From an uncultured Oscillospiraceae bacterium (GTDB lineage Bacteria; Bacillota; Clostridia; Oscillospirales; Oscillospiraceae): 64,000 nucleotides of DNA. Position 1 is the first letter of the stretch. The number at the start of each line of letters is the position of its first letter. Positions 33,126-41,723 of the stretch are shown here, piece after piece. The stretch is from the NCBI GenBank assembly GCA_944385405.1, contig CALWXB010000006.1, positions 1 through 64,000 on the forward strand, in the 5' to 3' direction. The notes under the pieces were generated by a model. That model had not been told where the DNA came from. It saw nothing but the letters and a program-made list of their open reading frames with translations, and searched no databases. The translations under genes and the position numbers were made by a program.

Positions 33126-33488
33126 ATGGAAGAGACGAAACTGGGTGTCATCGAAAGCCGCTTTGCGGATCTGATCTGGGCCAACGCGCCCCTTTCCTCC
33201 GGCGAGCTGGTGCGGCTGTGCGGGGAGGAGCTGGGGTGGAAGAAATCCACCACCTATACCGTGCTGAAAAAGCTCTGCTGCCGGGGGCTGTTCCGCAATG
33301 ACGCCGGTACCGTCACCGCCGCGGTCTCCAGGGAGGAGTTCCACGCCATGCAGAGCCAGCGGTTTGTGGAGGAGACCTTCCAGGGATCGCTCCCGGCGTT
33401 TCTCGCCGCCTTTACCAGCCGGAAAAAACTCTCGGAGGAGGAGATCCGTCAGCTGCAGGCGCTGATCGACCGGAGCCGGGAGGGATGA
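33126..33488 (+). CDS. BlaI-family repressor (pair 2)
   Basis: 120 residues. The winged helix (FADLIWANAPLSSGELVRLC ... KKSTTYTVLKKLCCRGLF) and a C-terminal dimerisation helix (KLSEEEIRQLQALIDRS) match BlaI/MecI. The start has GGAGGG upstream. The 3-bp gap to the protease-sensor gene makes it the regulator half of a second BlaI/BlaR1-type pair. The operators upstream (GGTCTAT repeats) differ from those of the first pair. Confidence 0.88.
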   Translation: MEETKLGVIESRFADLIWANAPLSSGELVRLCGEELGWKKSTTYTVLKKLCCRGLFRNDAGTVTAAVSREEFHAMQSQRFVEETFQGSLPAFLAAFTSRKKLSEEEIRQLQALIDRSREG

Positions 33489-33491
33489 GTC

Positions 33492-36230
33492 ATGGGAGAT
33501 TTCTTCTCATATGAGCTGGTGCCCATCCTCTTGAATATGAGCCTCACCGCCAGCGTGGTCATCGCCGCCGTGCTGCTGATGCGGCTGGCGCTGCGGCGGG
33601 CGCCCCGGGGGTTCTCCTGCGTTTTGTGGCTGGTGGTGCTGTTCCGGCTGCTGTGTCCGGTGTCGCTGAGCACGGATATCTCCCTGCTGGGGCTGCTGGA
33701 CGCTCCGGCGGCAGAGGCCACGTCCCACACCACCGCCGTGGAATACATTCCCCGGGACGTGGTCCACACCTCCGACCCTGTGGTGGTCCTGCCGGTGCCG
33801 GGAGCAGGGGAGGCCGTCACGGAGGCGCTGCCCCGGGGAGAGGAACAGACGGCGGCCGATCCGCTGGAGGCCCCTGTGGCCATGGCTGCCTGGGCGTGGC
33901 TGCTGGGTGCGGCGGCCATGGCGGGGTGGGGCGGTGTTTCCCTGATCCGGCTGCGCCGCCGTCTGGTGGGGGCGGTCCTGCTGGAAAAGCGGGTCTATCT
34001 GGCGGACCACATCGACACCCCCTTTGTGCTGGGGCTGTTCCGGGCCGGGATCTACCTGCCCGCTGGCCTGCCGGAGGAGGAACGGGGCTACATCCTGCTC
34101 CATGAGCGCCAGCACATCCGGCATCTGGACCATGTGGTGAAGCTGCTGGCCTTCCTGGCACTGTGCATCCACTGGTTCAATCCCCTGGTGTGGCTCTTTT
34201 TCGTGCTGCTGGGTCAGGATATGGAGATGCGCTGCGACGAGGCGGTGATGCGGGAGTTGGGCGCGGACGTCCGGGCGGATTACTCCTCATCCCTGCTGCG
34301 GCTGGCCACCGGCCGAAAGGTCCTGGCGGGAGCACCGCTGGCCTTCGGAGAGGGAGACACCCGGGCCCGGGTGAAAAACGTTCTGCGTTGGAAGGAGCCG
34401 AAGGTGTGGCTGGTGATCCTGGCTGCGGCTGCGGTGCTGTTTGCCGCGGTGGTGTGCGGGACCAATGGGATCAGCGAAAGCACGGTCCGGACCCGCAAGG
34501 CGGACGGCGGCATCCAGGTGGAGCTGACACTGCGGACGCCCGTTCACTCTTACGCGGTCTATGAGGAAATCTATCAGGATGGCCGGCTGATCTCCGGCAA
34601 ACCGGTGCTGGTGAGCGGATTTTCGGAGGAAGACTGGGGCGATATGCCGTACCGGCACACTTTTGCCCTGCGCACGGAGGCGGAGCGTCTGCCGGAGGGC
34701 GGGTTTTCCGGGAAGCTGGACGCCTGGTGCGAAGAAGGCGGCACCGTTTCCCACCGGACGGTCCTGCTGCCCGGAACGGCGTACACCGGGATGGGCGGCG
34801 TGGTGGGCACCGGCAATATGGGAGGGACGCTGTCCGGGGAGACGCTCCGCCTCAGGGCAGGCGGCAGCGCCGTGCTGTGCACGCTGATGTTCTCCACGAA
34901 GGCCAACGGCGCCATCTGCAGCTACTACAACGGCTTGAGCCTGGAAAAGTTCAACGACACGGTGGTGCAGTACCGGCTGGTCACGTCTGCGGAGACGGCG
35001 GAGGTCTACGAGGAGATGCCGCTGGATCTGGCCCAGATGCTGTATGACCTGCGGGTGGAGCCCCTGTCGCTCGGGACTGCCCAGGCGGCGGTCCGGACGC
35101 TGCTGGACGCCATGGGGGCCGCCGGCTGCGGGAGCTATGAGCTGCAGTATTATGACCTCTCCCGGGATCCGCACTTTACCACCGCTGAACTGGCCGGGGC
35201 GTACTGGCCCGGCGGGACAGGGGGCGCCCCGCCCTATGGAAAGACGGGGCTTGTGATCTGGTATGACGCCGTCTCCGACGGGGCAGCCTTCCGGACCGTC
35301 CAGAGGATCGTCCCCCCGCTGCTGCTGGCCCTGGTGCCGGGGCTGTCGGAGGTGCACATCGGCTGCCCCGGTCCCGACGGGACCGCGGGCTACGCGGGGG
35401 ACAGCGACGGGGACGCCGATTGGCTCCGGGAGCAGCTGGGATACCGGAGCTATGCGGAGGCGGGGGCCTCCGCTGCAGGCATCCGCGCCATGATGGCGCT
35501 GCTGTCGTGGCCGGAGGACACGGCGGGTGGAGCCAGAACCCTGCCCCTGACGGCGGGAACGCCCTGCGCTGCCGTCCCGGCGGAGGGCCTTCAGGAGGTC
35601 ACCACGGCGGACATTGCCCGGACACTGGCATCGCAGACCCTGCCGGACGGTACGCAGGTGCTCCTTTACACGTCTGCCTCCGGAGGAAAATACTGCGCCT
35701 ATATCCCTGCCGGGACGCAGCGGCTCATCCGCTTCACGGAGGAAAGCGAGGTCTACGCCCAGGGCTACGCCGTCCTGCTCTATGAGGACGTGCTGGGACG
35801 CAGCGGCTTCCACATCCGGTGTCCCCGGGGGGCGGCGTATCTTGCCGACGATTACTACTATTTTGACGAGGACGGTGCGCTGTGGCTGCTGGCCGCCTGC
35901 GGCGGCGCGGCCATGGAGGCGGACTTGGGCGGAGATGGGCAAAAGGAGCTGCTCTGGTCCTATCATGGCTGGGAGCTGTATCTGTACACCCAGATCAACG
36001 GGCGGCTGTATCAGGCGGACCTGTGCAGCCTGACGGCGCAGGCCCTTGGATACCGCCGGGGAGAGGATGTCCAGGTGGCGCTGGAGATCCCGGAGAGCCC
36101 GGAGGCCTTTGCCGCGGAGGGGACAGGCTACACGCTGCTGCCTGCGGACGGGGAGGATGGGTCCGGCCCGCGCCGGACCGGCACCATCCGCGTCACTGCC
36201 GGCGCGCTGACGGTCCTGCCGGACACATAA
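33492..36230 (+). CDS. Large BlaR1-like M56 protease/sensor (pair 2)
   Basis: 912 residues, much longer than BlaR1 (~585-600). Four transmembrane segments (about 12-33, 38-55, 130-155, 305-325) with the M56 zinc motif HERQH (His204-Glu205-X2-His208) and RCDEAVMRELG in the cytoplasmic loops. The ~585-residue extracellular part has no penicillin-binding motifs that I can see. It contains beta-rich segments, a Gly/Asp-rich stretch (about 635-645) and a late segment resembling PPC/EF-like repeats only loosely. It should sense an unknown external ligand and cut the BlaI-like repressor encoded 3 bp upstream. Confidence 0.85.
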   Translation: MGDFFSYELVPILLNMSLTASVVIAAVLLMRLALRRAPRGFSCVLWLVVLFRLLCPVSLSTDISLLGLLDAPAAEATSHTTAVEYIPRDVVHTSDPVVVLPVPGAGEAVTEALPRGEEQTAADPLEAPVAMAAWAWLLGAAAMAGWGGVSLIRLRRRLVGAVLLEKRVYLADHIDTPFVLGLFRAGIYLPAGLPEEERGYILLHERQHIRHLDHVVKLLAFLALCIHWFNPLVWLFFVLLGQDMEMRCDEAVMRELGADVRADYSSSLLRLATGRKVLAGAPLAFGEGDTRARVKNVLRWKEPKVWLVILAAAAVLFAAVVCGTNGISESTVRTRKADGGIQVELTLRTPVHSYAVYEEIYQDGRLISGKPVLVSGFSEEDWGDMPYRHTFALRTEAERLPEGGFSGKLDAWCEEGGTVSHRTVLLPGTAYTGMGGVVGTGNMGGTLSGETLRLRAGGSAVLCTLMFSTKANGAICSYYNGLSLEKFNDTVVQYRLVTSAETAEVYEEMPLDLAQMLYDLRVEPLSLGTAQAAVRTLLDAMGAAGCGSYELQYYDLSRDPHFTTAELAGAYWPGGTGGAPPYGKTGLVIWYDAVSDGAAFRTVQRIVPPLLLALVPGLSEVHIGCPGPDGTAGYAGDSDGDADWLREQLGYRSYAEAGASAAGIRAMMALLSWPEDTAGGARTLPLTAGTPCAAVPAEGLQEVTTADIARTLASQTLPDGTQVLLYTSASGGKYCAYIPAGTQRLIRFTEESEVYAQGYAVLLYEDVLGRSGFHIRCPRGAAYLADDYYYFDEDGALWLLAACGGAAMEADLGGDGQKELLWSYHGWELYLYTQINGRLYQADLCSLTAQALGYRRGEDVQVALEIPESPEAFAAEGTGYTLLPADGEDGSGPRRTGTIRVTAGALTVLPDT

Positions 36231-36239
36231 GGAGGTCAT

Positions 36240-36623
36240 ATGACGGTACATCAGATGAGGCTGCAGCCGCAGCCGTTTGAAAAGATCCGGTCGGGACAGA
36301 AGACGGTGGAGCTGCGGCTGCTGGATGAAAAGCGGAAACGGGTCGCCGTAGGGGATGTCATCGAGTTTTTGTGCGTGGAAGGATCCCGGGAGAAGCTCCG
36401 GGCGCGGGTCGTCGCCCTGCACCGCTTCGACTCCTTTGCGGCGCTGTTCCGGTGCCGTCCGCTGGTGGAAAAATGCGGATACGCCCCGGAGGAGCTGCCC
36501 TTTGCCTCTGCCCGGGACATGGAGCGGTATTACTCCAAAGAGGAGGAAGCCCGCTGGGGCGTGGTGGCCATCGAGCTGCAGCTGCTGGAGAGGTCTGTGT
36601 GCTCCGACGGGAAGCAGCGGTAA
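36240..36623 (+). CDS. ASCH-domain protein
   Basis: 127 residues. The pattern MRLQPQPFEKIRSGQKTVELRLLDEKR followed by VGDVIEFLC is characteristic of ASCH (ASC-1 homology) domains, a PUA-like fold thought to bind RNA or modified nucleotides. The C-terminal half (MERYYSKEEEARWGVVAIEL) also fits. The start has an AAGGAGGT site and lies 9 bp after the protease-sensor gene, so it may be co-transcribed, though no functional link is evident. Small stand-alone ASCH proteins are common in Bacillota. Confidence 0.85.
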   Translation: MTVHQMRLQPQPFEKIRSGQKTVELRLLDEKRKRVAVGDVIEFLCVEGSREKLRARVVALHRFDSFAALFRCRPLVEKCGYAPEELPFASARDMERYYSKEEEARWGVVAIELQLLERSVCSDGKQR

Positions 36624-36925
36624 GCCTTCCAATGGGACGAGACGAAGAGCCGGGCTCTGAAAAAGAGACTTCCCCGCCGCATATTTCCATCGTCTCTGAG
36701 GGAGACCAGATCATATGGATATTCCGGAGCGGAAGCGGCCGGGAGCGCTGGTTGCGGCGGCGCTCCCGGCCGCTTTTGGCGGAGGGGGAGAGACCGGCGC
36801 GGGTATGGGGGTGGAAGCGGGACAAATGGGGGTGGCGGCAGCCGGCGCTTTGTGATATGATAAGAAGCCGTAAAGAAACCGCCGCGCCGGTGAGCCGACA
36901 CGGACAGAAAGCGCAGGTGTCGTCC
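36624..36925. other. Intergenic region with one terminator
   Basis: No gene is supported in these ~300 bp. AGCGGCCGGGAGCGC pairs with GCGCTCCCGGCCGCT (about 36734-36774) followed by TTTTGG, a terminator for the ASCH gene. A TATGAT near 36853 could be a -10 for the exporter gene, without a clear -35. Confidence 0.55.
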
Positions 36926-38308
36926 ATGCAGACAAACGCACGCTCTTCCCGGGAGGATATTTTTGAGCACCTTCCCATTCCCGCCGCGCTGCGGAAGATG
37001 ATCGTTCCGGCGGTGGCCAGCCAGCTGATCGTCCTGATCTACAATATGGCGGATACCTTCTTTGTCGGGCAGACCGACAATCCCTATATGGTGGCGGGCA
37101 CGTCCCTGATCCTGCCCGTGTTCAATATCACGCTGTGCCTGGCCGGCCTGGCGGGGATCGGCGGCGGCTCCCTGGTCTCCCGGCTGCTGGGCCAGGGCGA
37201 GACGGGAGAGGCTCGGCGGGTGAGCGCATTTTCCCTCTATCTGGGGCTTGCCATCTCGGCGCTGTTTGCCGTGGGGATGGCGGTGTTCATGGAGCCGGTG
37301 CTGGGTCTGCTGGGCGCGGGAGAAAATACCTACCAGTATGCCCGGCAATACGCGCTGTGCGTCATTGTCTCCGGCGGCGTGCCCACGGTGCTGTCCAATG
37401 TGCTGGCCAATCTGATCCGCAGTGTGGGCCGGTCCCGGGAGGCCAGCGCGGGTATCATTCTGGGAGGGCTTTTGAACATCGCCCTGGACCCCCTGTTCAT
37501 GTTCGTGCTGATGCCGGAGGGCTGCGAGGTCCTGGGTGCGGGGCTTGCCACCTGCCTGTCCAACTGCATCGCCTTCCTCTTTTTCGTGGGGGTGCTGGTA
37601 CGGATGGGCCGGGGGGCGGTGGTGACGTTCTCTCCCGGAGGGGGTCTGCCCCGCAGGGAGAGCATCCTGGCGGTGTTCGGCGTGGGGATCCCCTCAGCTG
37701 TGACGACCTTCCTGTTTGATCTGGACTATGTGATCCTGGATAAGCTGATGGTGGCCTACGGCGATCTGGCGCTGGCCGCGGTGGGGATCGTGCTGAAGGT
37801 GGAGCGGTTCCCGCTGAATGTGGGCATCGGCATCTGCCAGGGCATGATGCCCCTGGTGGCGTACAATTACTCCGCAGGGAACAAACAGCGGATGGAGGAC
37901 GCTATCCGCCTTTCCCGGCGGCTGGGACTGATGGTCGCGGGGATCAGCATCGCGCTCTATGAGATCTTTGCCGTACAGTTCGCGCATCTGTTCATCTCGG
38001 ACCCGCAGACCACGGCGCTGGCCGCCCAGTTCCTGCGGGTGCGGGTGCTGGCGACGCCGCTGATGTTTCTGAGCTTTTTCACCGTCTACATGTTCCAGGC
38101 CTTTGGAAAGGGCCGGATCTCGCTGTTCCTGGGCATGACCCGGTGGCTGGTGTTCAATATCCCCATGCTGTTCCTGCTCAACGGCCTGTTGGGGATGTTC
38201 GGACTGGTCTGGGCCCAGGTGACGGCGGATACGCTGACGGTGGCACTGTCGTTTTATGTGTATGGGAGGTATCGCCCCGCTGTGGATACACTGCCGAAGG
38301 CCGGGTGA
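36926..38308 (+). CDS. MATE-family efflux transporter
   Basis: 460 residues, normal for the MATE/DinF/NorM family, with 12 transmembrane segments in two matching halves. Family marks are the first helix (QLIVLIYNMADTFFVGQ) and its counterpart after residue 250 (DLDYVILDKLMVAYGDLALAAVG). These carriers export drugs or metabolites using a sodium or proton gradient. An upstream in-frame ATG exists, but the start at 36926 removes a non-homologous basic tail; the ribosome site is weak in either case. A single-gene unit, substrate unknown. Confidence 0.88.
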   Translation: MQTNARSSREDIFEHLPIPAALRKMIVPAVASQLIVLIYNMADTFFVGQTDNPYMVAGTSLILPVFNITLCLAGLAGIGGGSLVSRLLGQGETGEARRVSAFSLYLGLAISALFAVGMAVFMEPVLGLLGAGENTYQYARQYALCVIVSGGVPTVLSNVLANLIRSVGRSREASAGIILGGLLNIALDPLFMFVLMPEGCEVLGAGLATCLSNCIAFLFFVGVLVRMGRGAVVTFSPGGGLPRRESILAVFGVGIPSAVTTFLFDLDYVILDKLMVAYGDLALAAVGIVLKVERFPLNVGIGICQGMMPLVAYNYSAGNKQRMEDAIRLSRRLGLMVAGISIALYEIFAVQFAHLFISDPQTTALAAQFLRVRVLATPLMFLSFFTVYMFQAFGKGRISLFLGMTRWLVFNIPMLFLLNGLLGMFGLVWAQVTADTLTVALSFYVYGRYRPAVDTLPKAG

Positions 38309-38373
38309 GAAAAGCCTGCCTGCCAGACGTGGAACGGCGCAGCGGCTGAAGAGATGGAAAGGAGGAATGGCCT

Positions 38374-40005
38374 GTGCTCCGGAAGCTGGGGAAGAAGCTC
38401 AACATCGAGCATCAGCTGTACCTGTTTCAGGTATTCGGCATCGTGGTGACAGCGGCGCTGTGCCTGGTGCTGACTATCTCCGTCACGCTTACCCGCAGCA
38501 ACCGCCAGCAGGAGGAGGAACTTCTGACAGAGTGCCGTACAGTTGCCAGGGCCAACAATGTGCTGGAGGCGCTGCGGGCGGGAGAGAGCAGCGAGTATCT
38601 GAGCAATTATCTGGATATCTACGTCAAATCCATCCCGGATCTGGACTTCGTGGCGGTGTGCGACACGGCCAACACCTGCCTGTATTATACCAACAAGGCC
38701 TTTATCGGGCGGACGCTGACCTTCGGCGGAGAGGACCGGGTGCTGGCAGGGGAGGGTGCCTATATCGTCACGGTGGCGCGGACGGGGTATGGGCTGGAAA
38801 TGGCCTATGCGCCCGCCACAGACCGGGACGGCACGCTGCTGGGATATGTGATCTTGTCGGTGTTCCACCGCTCCACGGATCAGGACGTGCTGCATCTGCT
38901 GTATCTCTATATGGCGATCTCCTTCGGTACGGCGTTCCTGGGCATTTTCGTCTCCATCTCCATCCGGAGACGGACGCTGAAAGTGCTCCAGGGACGGCGG
39001 GTGGAGGAGTACCGCCGGCTCACCGACGAGCGCAATGAGGTGCTGGATGCCCTGGATGAGGCCATTGTGGCCATCAACCTCAAGGGCGAGGTCATCATGA
39101 TGAACAAGGCCTTTTTGAAAATGCTGGGGCGGTCGGAACAGCTGCTGCGCTATGAGGGGGAGCTGAAGGAGATCTTCCCGGAGACCGCGCTGCTCCATGT
39201 GCTGGAGACCGGGACCGCGCAGTATAATCTCTCCGTGCGGATCCACGGGGAGGACTACGTGGCGAGCCGCATTCCCGTGTATGAAAACAACCGGCTCATC
39301 GGTGCCGCCTCCATCTCCCGCAACGTCACGGAAGTGCGGCGGCTGGGCCAGGAGCTCTCCGAGACCAACCGCATGGTGGACACGCTTCGCTCCTTCAACC
39401 ACGAGTTCAACAACAAGCTCCATGTGATCCTGGGGTATCTGGAGCAGCAGGATCCTGCCGAGGCCAAGAACTTCATCATCAACAACGTGGGGGCGGCTTC
39501 CGTGAACATCGGAAAGGTCACCAAGGAGATCGAGTCCACCGGCATTGCCGCCATCATCATCGGCAAGATGGTGGAGGCGGGCAGCTGCGGCATCAAGCTG
39601 GAACTCCAGGCGGACAGCTACTGCAAAAATCTGACGGAGGGCATTTCCTTCGACTGCTACGTGACGGTGCTGGGGAATCTCCTGCAAAACGCCATCGACG
39701 AGCTGCGGGAGAGCGACGCCAAGGTCAAGGAGATCAGCCTGGGGCTGTTTATCGACGAGCACTATACCATCCTCACCGTGACGGATACCGGCCGGGGCCT
39801 GCCGCCCCAGATCCGGGACCACCTTTTTGAAAAGGGCGCCTCCACCAAGGGCCGGGAGCGGGGCACGGGCCTCTTTCTGGTCAAGGAGCTGGTGGAGAAA
39901 TACCACGGCACCGTGGAGGTGGACACGGAGCCGGGAGAGGGCACGTCCATCACCGTGTCTTTTCAGAGCGTGACAGAAGGGGAGGCGGATGGATGTACCG
40001 AGTGA
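38374..40005 (+). CDS. DcuS/CitA-like sensor histidine kinase
   Basis: 543 residues. Transmembrane segments near 18-40 and 170-195 flank a ~130-residue external sensor of the PAS-like CitA/DcuS type (containing LDFVAVCDTANTCLYYTN). A cytoplasmic PAS domain follows (DALDEAIVAINLKGEVIMMN, about 225-320). The phosphoacceptor is His343 in FNHEFNNKLHVILGYLE, the citrate/C4-dicarboxylate kinase signature. ATPase motifs are NLLQNAIDEL and GTGLFLVKELV. The start is a GTG with AGGAGG 8 bp upstream. It likely senses a small carboxylate or similar ligand outside the cell and phosphorylates the overlapping regulator. Confidence 0.92.
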   Translation: MLRKLGKKLNIEHQLYLFQVFGIVVTAALCLVLTISVTLTRSNRQQEEELLTECRTVARANNVLEALRAGESSEYLSNYLDIYVKSIPDLDFVAVCDTANTCLYYTNKAFIGRTLTFGGEDRVLAGEGAYIVTVARTGYGLEMAYAPATDRDGTLLGYVILSVFHRSTDQDVLHLLYLYMAISFGTAFLGIFVSISIRRRTLKVLQGRRVEEYRRLTDERNEVLDALDEAIVAINLKGEVIMMNKAFLKMLGRSEQLLRYEGELKEIFPETALLHVLETGTAQYNLSVRIHGEDYVASRIPVYENNRLIGAASISRNVTEVRRLGQELSETNRMVDTLRSFNHEFNNKLHVILGYLEQQDPAEAKNFIINNVGAASVNIGKVTKEIESTGIAAIIIGKMVEAGSCGIKLELQADSYCKNLTEGISFDCYVTVLGNLLQNAIDELRESDAKVKEISLGLFIDEHYTILTVTDTGRGLPPQIRDHLFEKGASTKGRERGTGLFLVKELVEKYHGTVEVDTEPGEGTSITVSFQSVTEGEADGCTE

Positions 40006-40694
40006 TCATTGTGGAGGATGAGCCGGAGATCGCCCGGAGCACCAAGAGCTGTGTGGAGAAGAACCCGGAGTTTCAGGTCAAGGCTATCTTCTCCGACGGG
40101 CAGGAGGCTCTCAACTACATCTGGCTCAATCCGGTGGACCTCATCGTGCTGGATCTCTTCATGCCCCACATGAACGGCAAGGAGTTTTTGTACCGGCTGC
40201 GCAAGGAAAACCTCCTGGCGGACGTCATCGTGGTCACTGCCGCCAATGATGCGGAGAATATCCGGGAGGTCCTGCCCTATGGCGTGGTGGACTACCTGCT
40301 CAAGCCCTTCACCGCCCAGCGGTTTTCCGAGGCGCTGGAGCGGTTCGGCCAGCGCCACCGGATCATCAGCGCCATCAGCAGTCTGGACCAGCAGGGGATC
40401 GACGCCATGTTCTCCAATCCCGGGAAGGAGACTGCGGTGCTGCGCCGGACCCGGCTGGAGGAAAAGGGATTGGAGCTGGTCCCCTATGAGGCGCTGCTGG
40501 ATTTTCTGGACCGGCATCCCGGCCAGGCGTTTCCGGCGGAGACGCTGGCCCGGCAGGCGGGGCTTTCCCGGGTGGCGGTGCGGCGGTATCTCAGTGAGAT
40601 GATCGAGGCCCGGGAACTGGTCAGCGGTGTGGAGATGGGAGAGGGCCATAAGCCGGTGATGCTGTACCGGCGCCGGGAGGAGGCGGAATCGTGA
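39993..40694 (+). CDS. DcuR/CitB-like response regulator
   Basis: 233 residues. The receiver domain has EDEP (8-11), Asp in VLDLFMPHMNG and Lys in LLKPFT. The C-terminal part (about 165-225) is a CitB-type helix-turn-helix (PAETLARQAGLSRVAVRRYL). It overlaps the kinase gene by 13 bp and the next LysR gene by 4 bp, so the three are one transcript. In this family the regulator activates genes for uptake and use of the sensed compound; the ABC importer operon beginning at 41724 is the nearest candidate. Confidence 0.92.
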   Translation: MYRVIIVEDEPEIARSTKSCVEKNPEFQVKAIFSDGQEALNYIWLNPVDLIVLDLFMPHMNGKEFLYRLRKENLLADVIVVTAANDAENIREVLPYGVVDYLLKPFTAQRFSEALERFGQRHRIISAISSLDQQGIDAMFSNPGKETAVLRRTRLEEKGLELVPYEALLDFLDRHPGQAFPAETLARQAGLSRVAVRRYLSEMIEARELVSGVEMGEGHKPVMLYRRREEAES

Positions 40695-41584
40695 CATTGA
40701 AGGAGATCGGCTACCTTCTGACGGTGGCCCAATGCCCCTCCATCAGCGAAGCGGCCAAGCAGCTCTATGTGGCCCAGCCCAGTTTGACCCATGTGATCCA
40801 GTCGGTGGAGCGGGAGGTGGGATTCCGTATCTTTGAGCGGGGCCGCTCCGGCGTTACGGTGACGGAACAGGGAGAAGAGTTCCTCAGCGATATCCGAAGC
40901 GTCTATCAGCAAATGGAGGTCATCCAGAGCAAGTACGTGGAAAAGCGGCCGGAACGCAAGAACTTTTCCTTCAGCATGCAGCACTTTTCCCTGGCAGGCG
41001 GGGCGTTTCTCCGTTTCCTGCAGGAGCTGCGGGAGCCCTGCTACACGGCCCGGTGCCTGGAGGGCGGGACGGCGGACGTCATCGCCGACGTGGCCGCCGG
41101 CCGCAGCGAGATCGGCTTCCTCCGCTTCACCGACGAGGAAGAGCCGGTGGTGCGCAAGGAGCTGCGGAATGAGAAGCTGGAGTTTTACAGCATCCAGCGC
41201 ACAGAGCCCTGCGTGCTGCTGCGGCGGGATCACCCCCTGGCGGAGCGGGAGAGCCTTTCCCGGCAGGACCTGGAGGCATATCCCCTGGTGTCCTATGACT
41301 ATGGGACGGATGGAGCGGTATCCCTGGCCGAGGAGGGAGTGACGCGGCTGCAGGCGGAACGGCGGGTGATGGTCAGCGACGGGCTGATGCTGCTGCATCT
41401 GCTCTCTTCCACACAGGCCTGCGCGGTGGGCATGGCCTTCCTGCCGGAGCTTCTGGAGAAGAACGGCATCGTCATCCGTGCCCTGGAGGGCGTGCGGCCG
41501 CTGCGGCTGGGCTGGATCAAGAAGGCAGACACCGTGCTGCAGCCGGCTACCAGGCGCTATCTGCAGATGCTCAGCCCGGATTGA
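40691..41584 (+). CDS. LysR-family transcription regulator
   Basis: 297 residues. The N-terminal winged helix (LLTVAQCPSISEAAKQLYVAQPSL ... FERGRSGVTVTEQGEEFL) and an effector-binding domain of about 200 residues are typical. The start is a GTG overlapping the stop of the response regulator (GTGA), an unusual coupling of a LysR protein with a two-component pair. A strong terminator follows, then the ABC importer operon in the same direction. It may share control of that operon, with the LysR effector being the imported compound. Confidence 0.92.
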   Translation: MTLKEIGYLLTVAQCPSISEAAKQLYVAQPSLTHVIQSVEREVGFRIFERGRSGVTVTEQGEEFLSDIRSVYQQMEVIQSKYVEKRPERKNFSFSMQHFSLAGGAFLRFLQELREPCYTARCLEGGTADVIADVAAGRSEIGFLRFTDEEEPVVRKELRNEKLEFYSIQRTEPCVLLRRDHPLAERESLSRQDLEAYPLVSYDYGTDGAVSLAEEGVTRLQAERRVMVSDGLMLLHLLSSTQACAVGMAFLPELLEKNGIVIRALEGVRPLRLGWIKKADTVLQPATRRYLQMLSPD

Positions 41585-41596
41585 GCGGATTTTCAG

Positions 41597-41640
41597 GCAT
41601 GCGTATCCATAGATTCAATCTATGGATACGCATGCTTTTT
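41597..41640 (+). terminator. Strong terminator after LysR gene
   Basis: GCATGCGTATCCATAG (from 41597) pairs perfectly with CTATGGATACGCATGC (to 41635), then TTTTT. It isolates the regulator operon from the importer operon. Confidence 0.9.
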
Positions 41641-41646
41641 CCATAT

Positions 41647-41675
41647 TTGCACAAAAAAATTTTGCATGATATAGT
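41647..41675 (+). promoter_or_regulatory. Promoter of the ABC importer operon
   Basis: TTGCAC (41647-41652), 17-bp A/T-rich spacer, TATAGT (41670-41675), about 50 bp before the ATPase gene. Confidence 0.65.
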
Positions 41676-41723
41676 CCATATTGCAAACAAAGACAAACGA
41701 GGCAGGCCAAAGGAGTGGAAGTC

